Origin: Lysobacteraceae bacterium
Lineage (GTDB): Bacteria > Pseudomonadota > Gammaproteobacteria > Xanthomonadales > Xanthomonadaceae
NCBI GenBank assembly: GCA_028293685.1
Contig: JAQGOI010000051.1
Span: 1 to 6,600, forward strand
DNA length: 6,600 nt
Reading direction: 5' to 3'
A program made the translations under genes and the position numbers. Of the stretch, positions 5,884-6,600 are shown in pieces. A model generated the notes under the pieces. It saw only the letters and a program-made list of their open reading frames with translations, made no database searches and was not told the origin of the DNA. Positions within the stretch are counted from its first letter, which is position 1. Each line of letters opens with the position of its first letter.

Positions 5884-6600
5884 GGTGTGATATCGGGGGA
5901 GTTGGAGTCATCGCCGCTGCCGGTGACGTCGGTGGGCGGGGCGAGATAAAGATCCTCGCGGTAGTAACCGAGAATAGCACGGCGCAAACGGCTCTCCGTG
6001 TCAGGCCCGGCCGACCCCAGCCCCTTGAGTTCGAACTCCAGCTGGATCGCGGTATTGAGGTTGCCGGAGGGATCGTCGAGGTTCGTGCCGCTGATATAAC
6101 GTCGCCCGACAAGGCGTACCGCCACGCAGCAGCTGTCCCATTGAACGCCGAAGATGCCTTCGAGGAGTTGCGGGCGCTGGAGCACGCCATTGGTGGTACC
6201 GCGGAACAGGGAATAGTAATAACGCCCGACGAGACTCCAGGACTTGTTGAGCGGATAGAGGAAATTCAGGTCCACCTGCTTGAGCAGGTTGCGGCGGTAG
6301 CGGTATCCGAAGTTGACGATGCCCTCGTCGCCGATGAGGTACTGCGTTCGGAGGCTGGCAAGGTCCTGGCGCCGGAATTTCGGATCCCACTGATACGAGC
6401 CGCCGATGGTCCAACGGTCGTTGATGCTCCAGGTGGAATCGGCGACCCACGCGGAACTCCCGCGCTCGACCGGCGATTCGCAGTTGGTCACCACGGTCGC
6501 CGTGCAAGGCAATGCCGCGACGCGGCTGTCGGCCAGGTACCGGATCTGACCCAGGCTGACCGACAACTTTTCGCGGCCGTCGGACTGACGGATCAGCCGT
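5880..6600 (-). CDS. lptD: LPS-assembly protein LptD, C-terminal part (5' end beyond the window)
   Basis: Outer-membrane beta-barrel that, with LptE as plug, inserts lipopolysaccharide into the outer leaflet. The frame is open from the right window edge (read RLIRQSDGREKLSVSLGQIRY) to TGA at 5880-5882, about 239 residues, so the gene is cut by the window and not truncated in the genome. Typical late barrel strands are visible, with alternating aromatic and polar residues: WSINDRWTIGGSYQWDPK, VNFGYRYRRN, LNFLYPLNKSWSLVGRYYYS, FGVQWDSCCVAVRLVGRRY and the final strand near AIQLEFELKG. The adjacent Cys-Cys (codons 6126-6131) matches the C-terminal pair (Cys724-Cys725 in E. coli) that forms interdomain disulfides needed for function. 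A further Cys pair lies at 6480-6506. After the last strand a polar acidic tail of about 25 residues runs to the stop. It overlaps the surA start by ATGA and probably leads the operon. Confidence 0.96.
   Translation of the reverse strand, partial: RLIRQSDGREKLSVSLGQIRYLADSRVAALPCTATVVTNCESPVERGSSAWVADSTWSINDRWTIGGSYQWDPKFRRQDLASLRTQYLIGDEGIVNFGYRYRRNLLKQVDLNFLYPLNKSWSLVGRYYYSLFRGTTNGVLQRPQLLEGIFGVQWDSCCVAVRLVGRRYISGTNLDDPSGNLNTAIQLEFELKGLGSAGPDTESRLRRAILGYYREDLYLAPPTDVTGSGDDSNSPDITP

Noticed and set aside
5880..6566. LptD read as a complete short protein starting at a TTG near 6566
   Set aside because: The frame is open through to the window edge with LptD-like sequence before that TTG, so this is the 3' part of a longer gene.
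1..6600. A previously undescribed system, mobile element or defence island
   Set aside because: Every stretch longer than 35 bases is accounted for by conserved housekeeping genes in a known order. No transposase, integrase, repeat array or atypical-composition block is visible.

Overview
This window is housekeeping chromosome from a high-GC gammaproteobacterium, most likely of the Xanthomonadaceae/Lysobacteraceae group. The assignment rests on strong GC bias at third codon positions, RsmA and PdxA stretches that I recall from Xanthomonas-type proteins, and gene order. It is inference, not a database result. I see no mobile element, CRISPR array, tRNA or rRNA, phage gene or defence gene. Coding density is close to 100 percent, and the largest spacer is 35 bases.

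The plus strand (1-1370) carries a compact nucleotide/folate pair. It opens with the last codons of a gene that is probably lgt, whose TGA overlaps the thyA start as ATGA. Next come thyA (thymidylate synthase, 88-882) and folA (dihydrofolate reductase, 885-1370), two bases apart. ThyA oxidises methylene-tetrahydrofolate to dihydrofolate while making dTMP, and FolA reduces the dihydrofolate again, so the two adjacent genes form one metabolic cycle.

The minus strand (1358-6600, read right to left) holds the classic lptD-surA-pdxA-rsmA-apaG-apaH cluster, the same order as in Escherichia coli. LptD (C-terminal part only) is the outer-membrane LPS translocon. SurA is the periplasmic chaperone that helps LptD and other barrels fold. 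PdxA makes the pyridoxal phosphate precursor. RsmA dimethylates 16S rRNA, ApaG is a small beta-sandwich protein, and ApaH hydrolyses diadenosine tetraphosphate. The upstream junctions are tight: ATGA overlap lptD/surA, zero gap surA/pdxA with a GTG start, ATGA overlap pdxA/rsmA. This suggests one transcript with coupled translation.

The two units converge at folA/apaH and overlap by 13 bases in their coding ends, with no recognisable intrinsic terminator between them. No unknown system is evident. The points worth a second look are residue-level or architectural: a His-to-Thr change in the PdxA substrate site, a Gln in place of His in the ApaH metal motif, an extra cysteine pair in LptD, a perfect 16-base palindrome just inside rsmA, Pro/Ala-rich tails on ApaH and SurA, and the tail-to-tail gene overlap.
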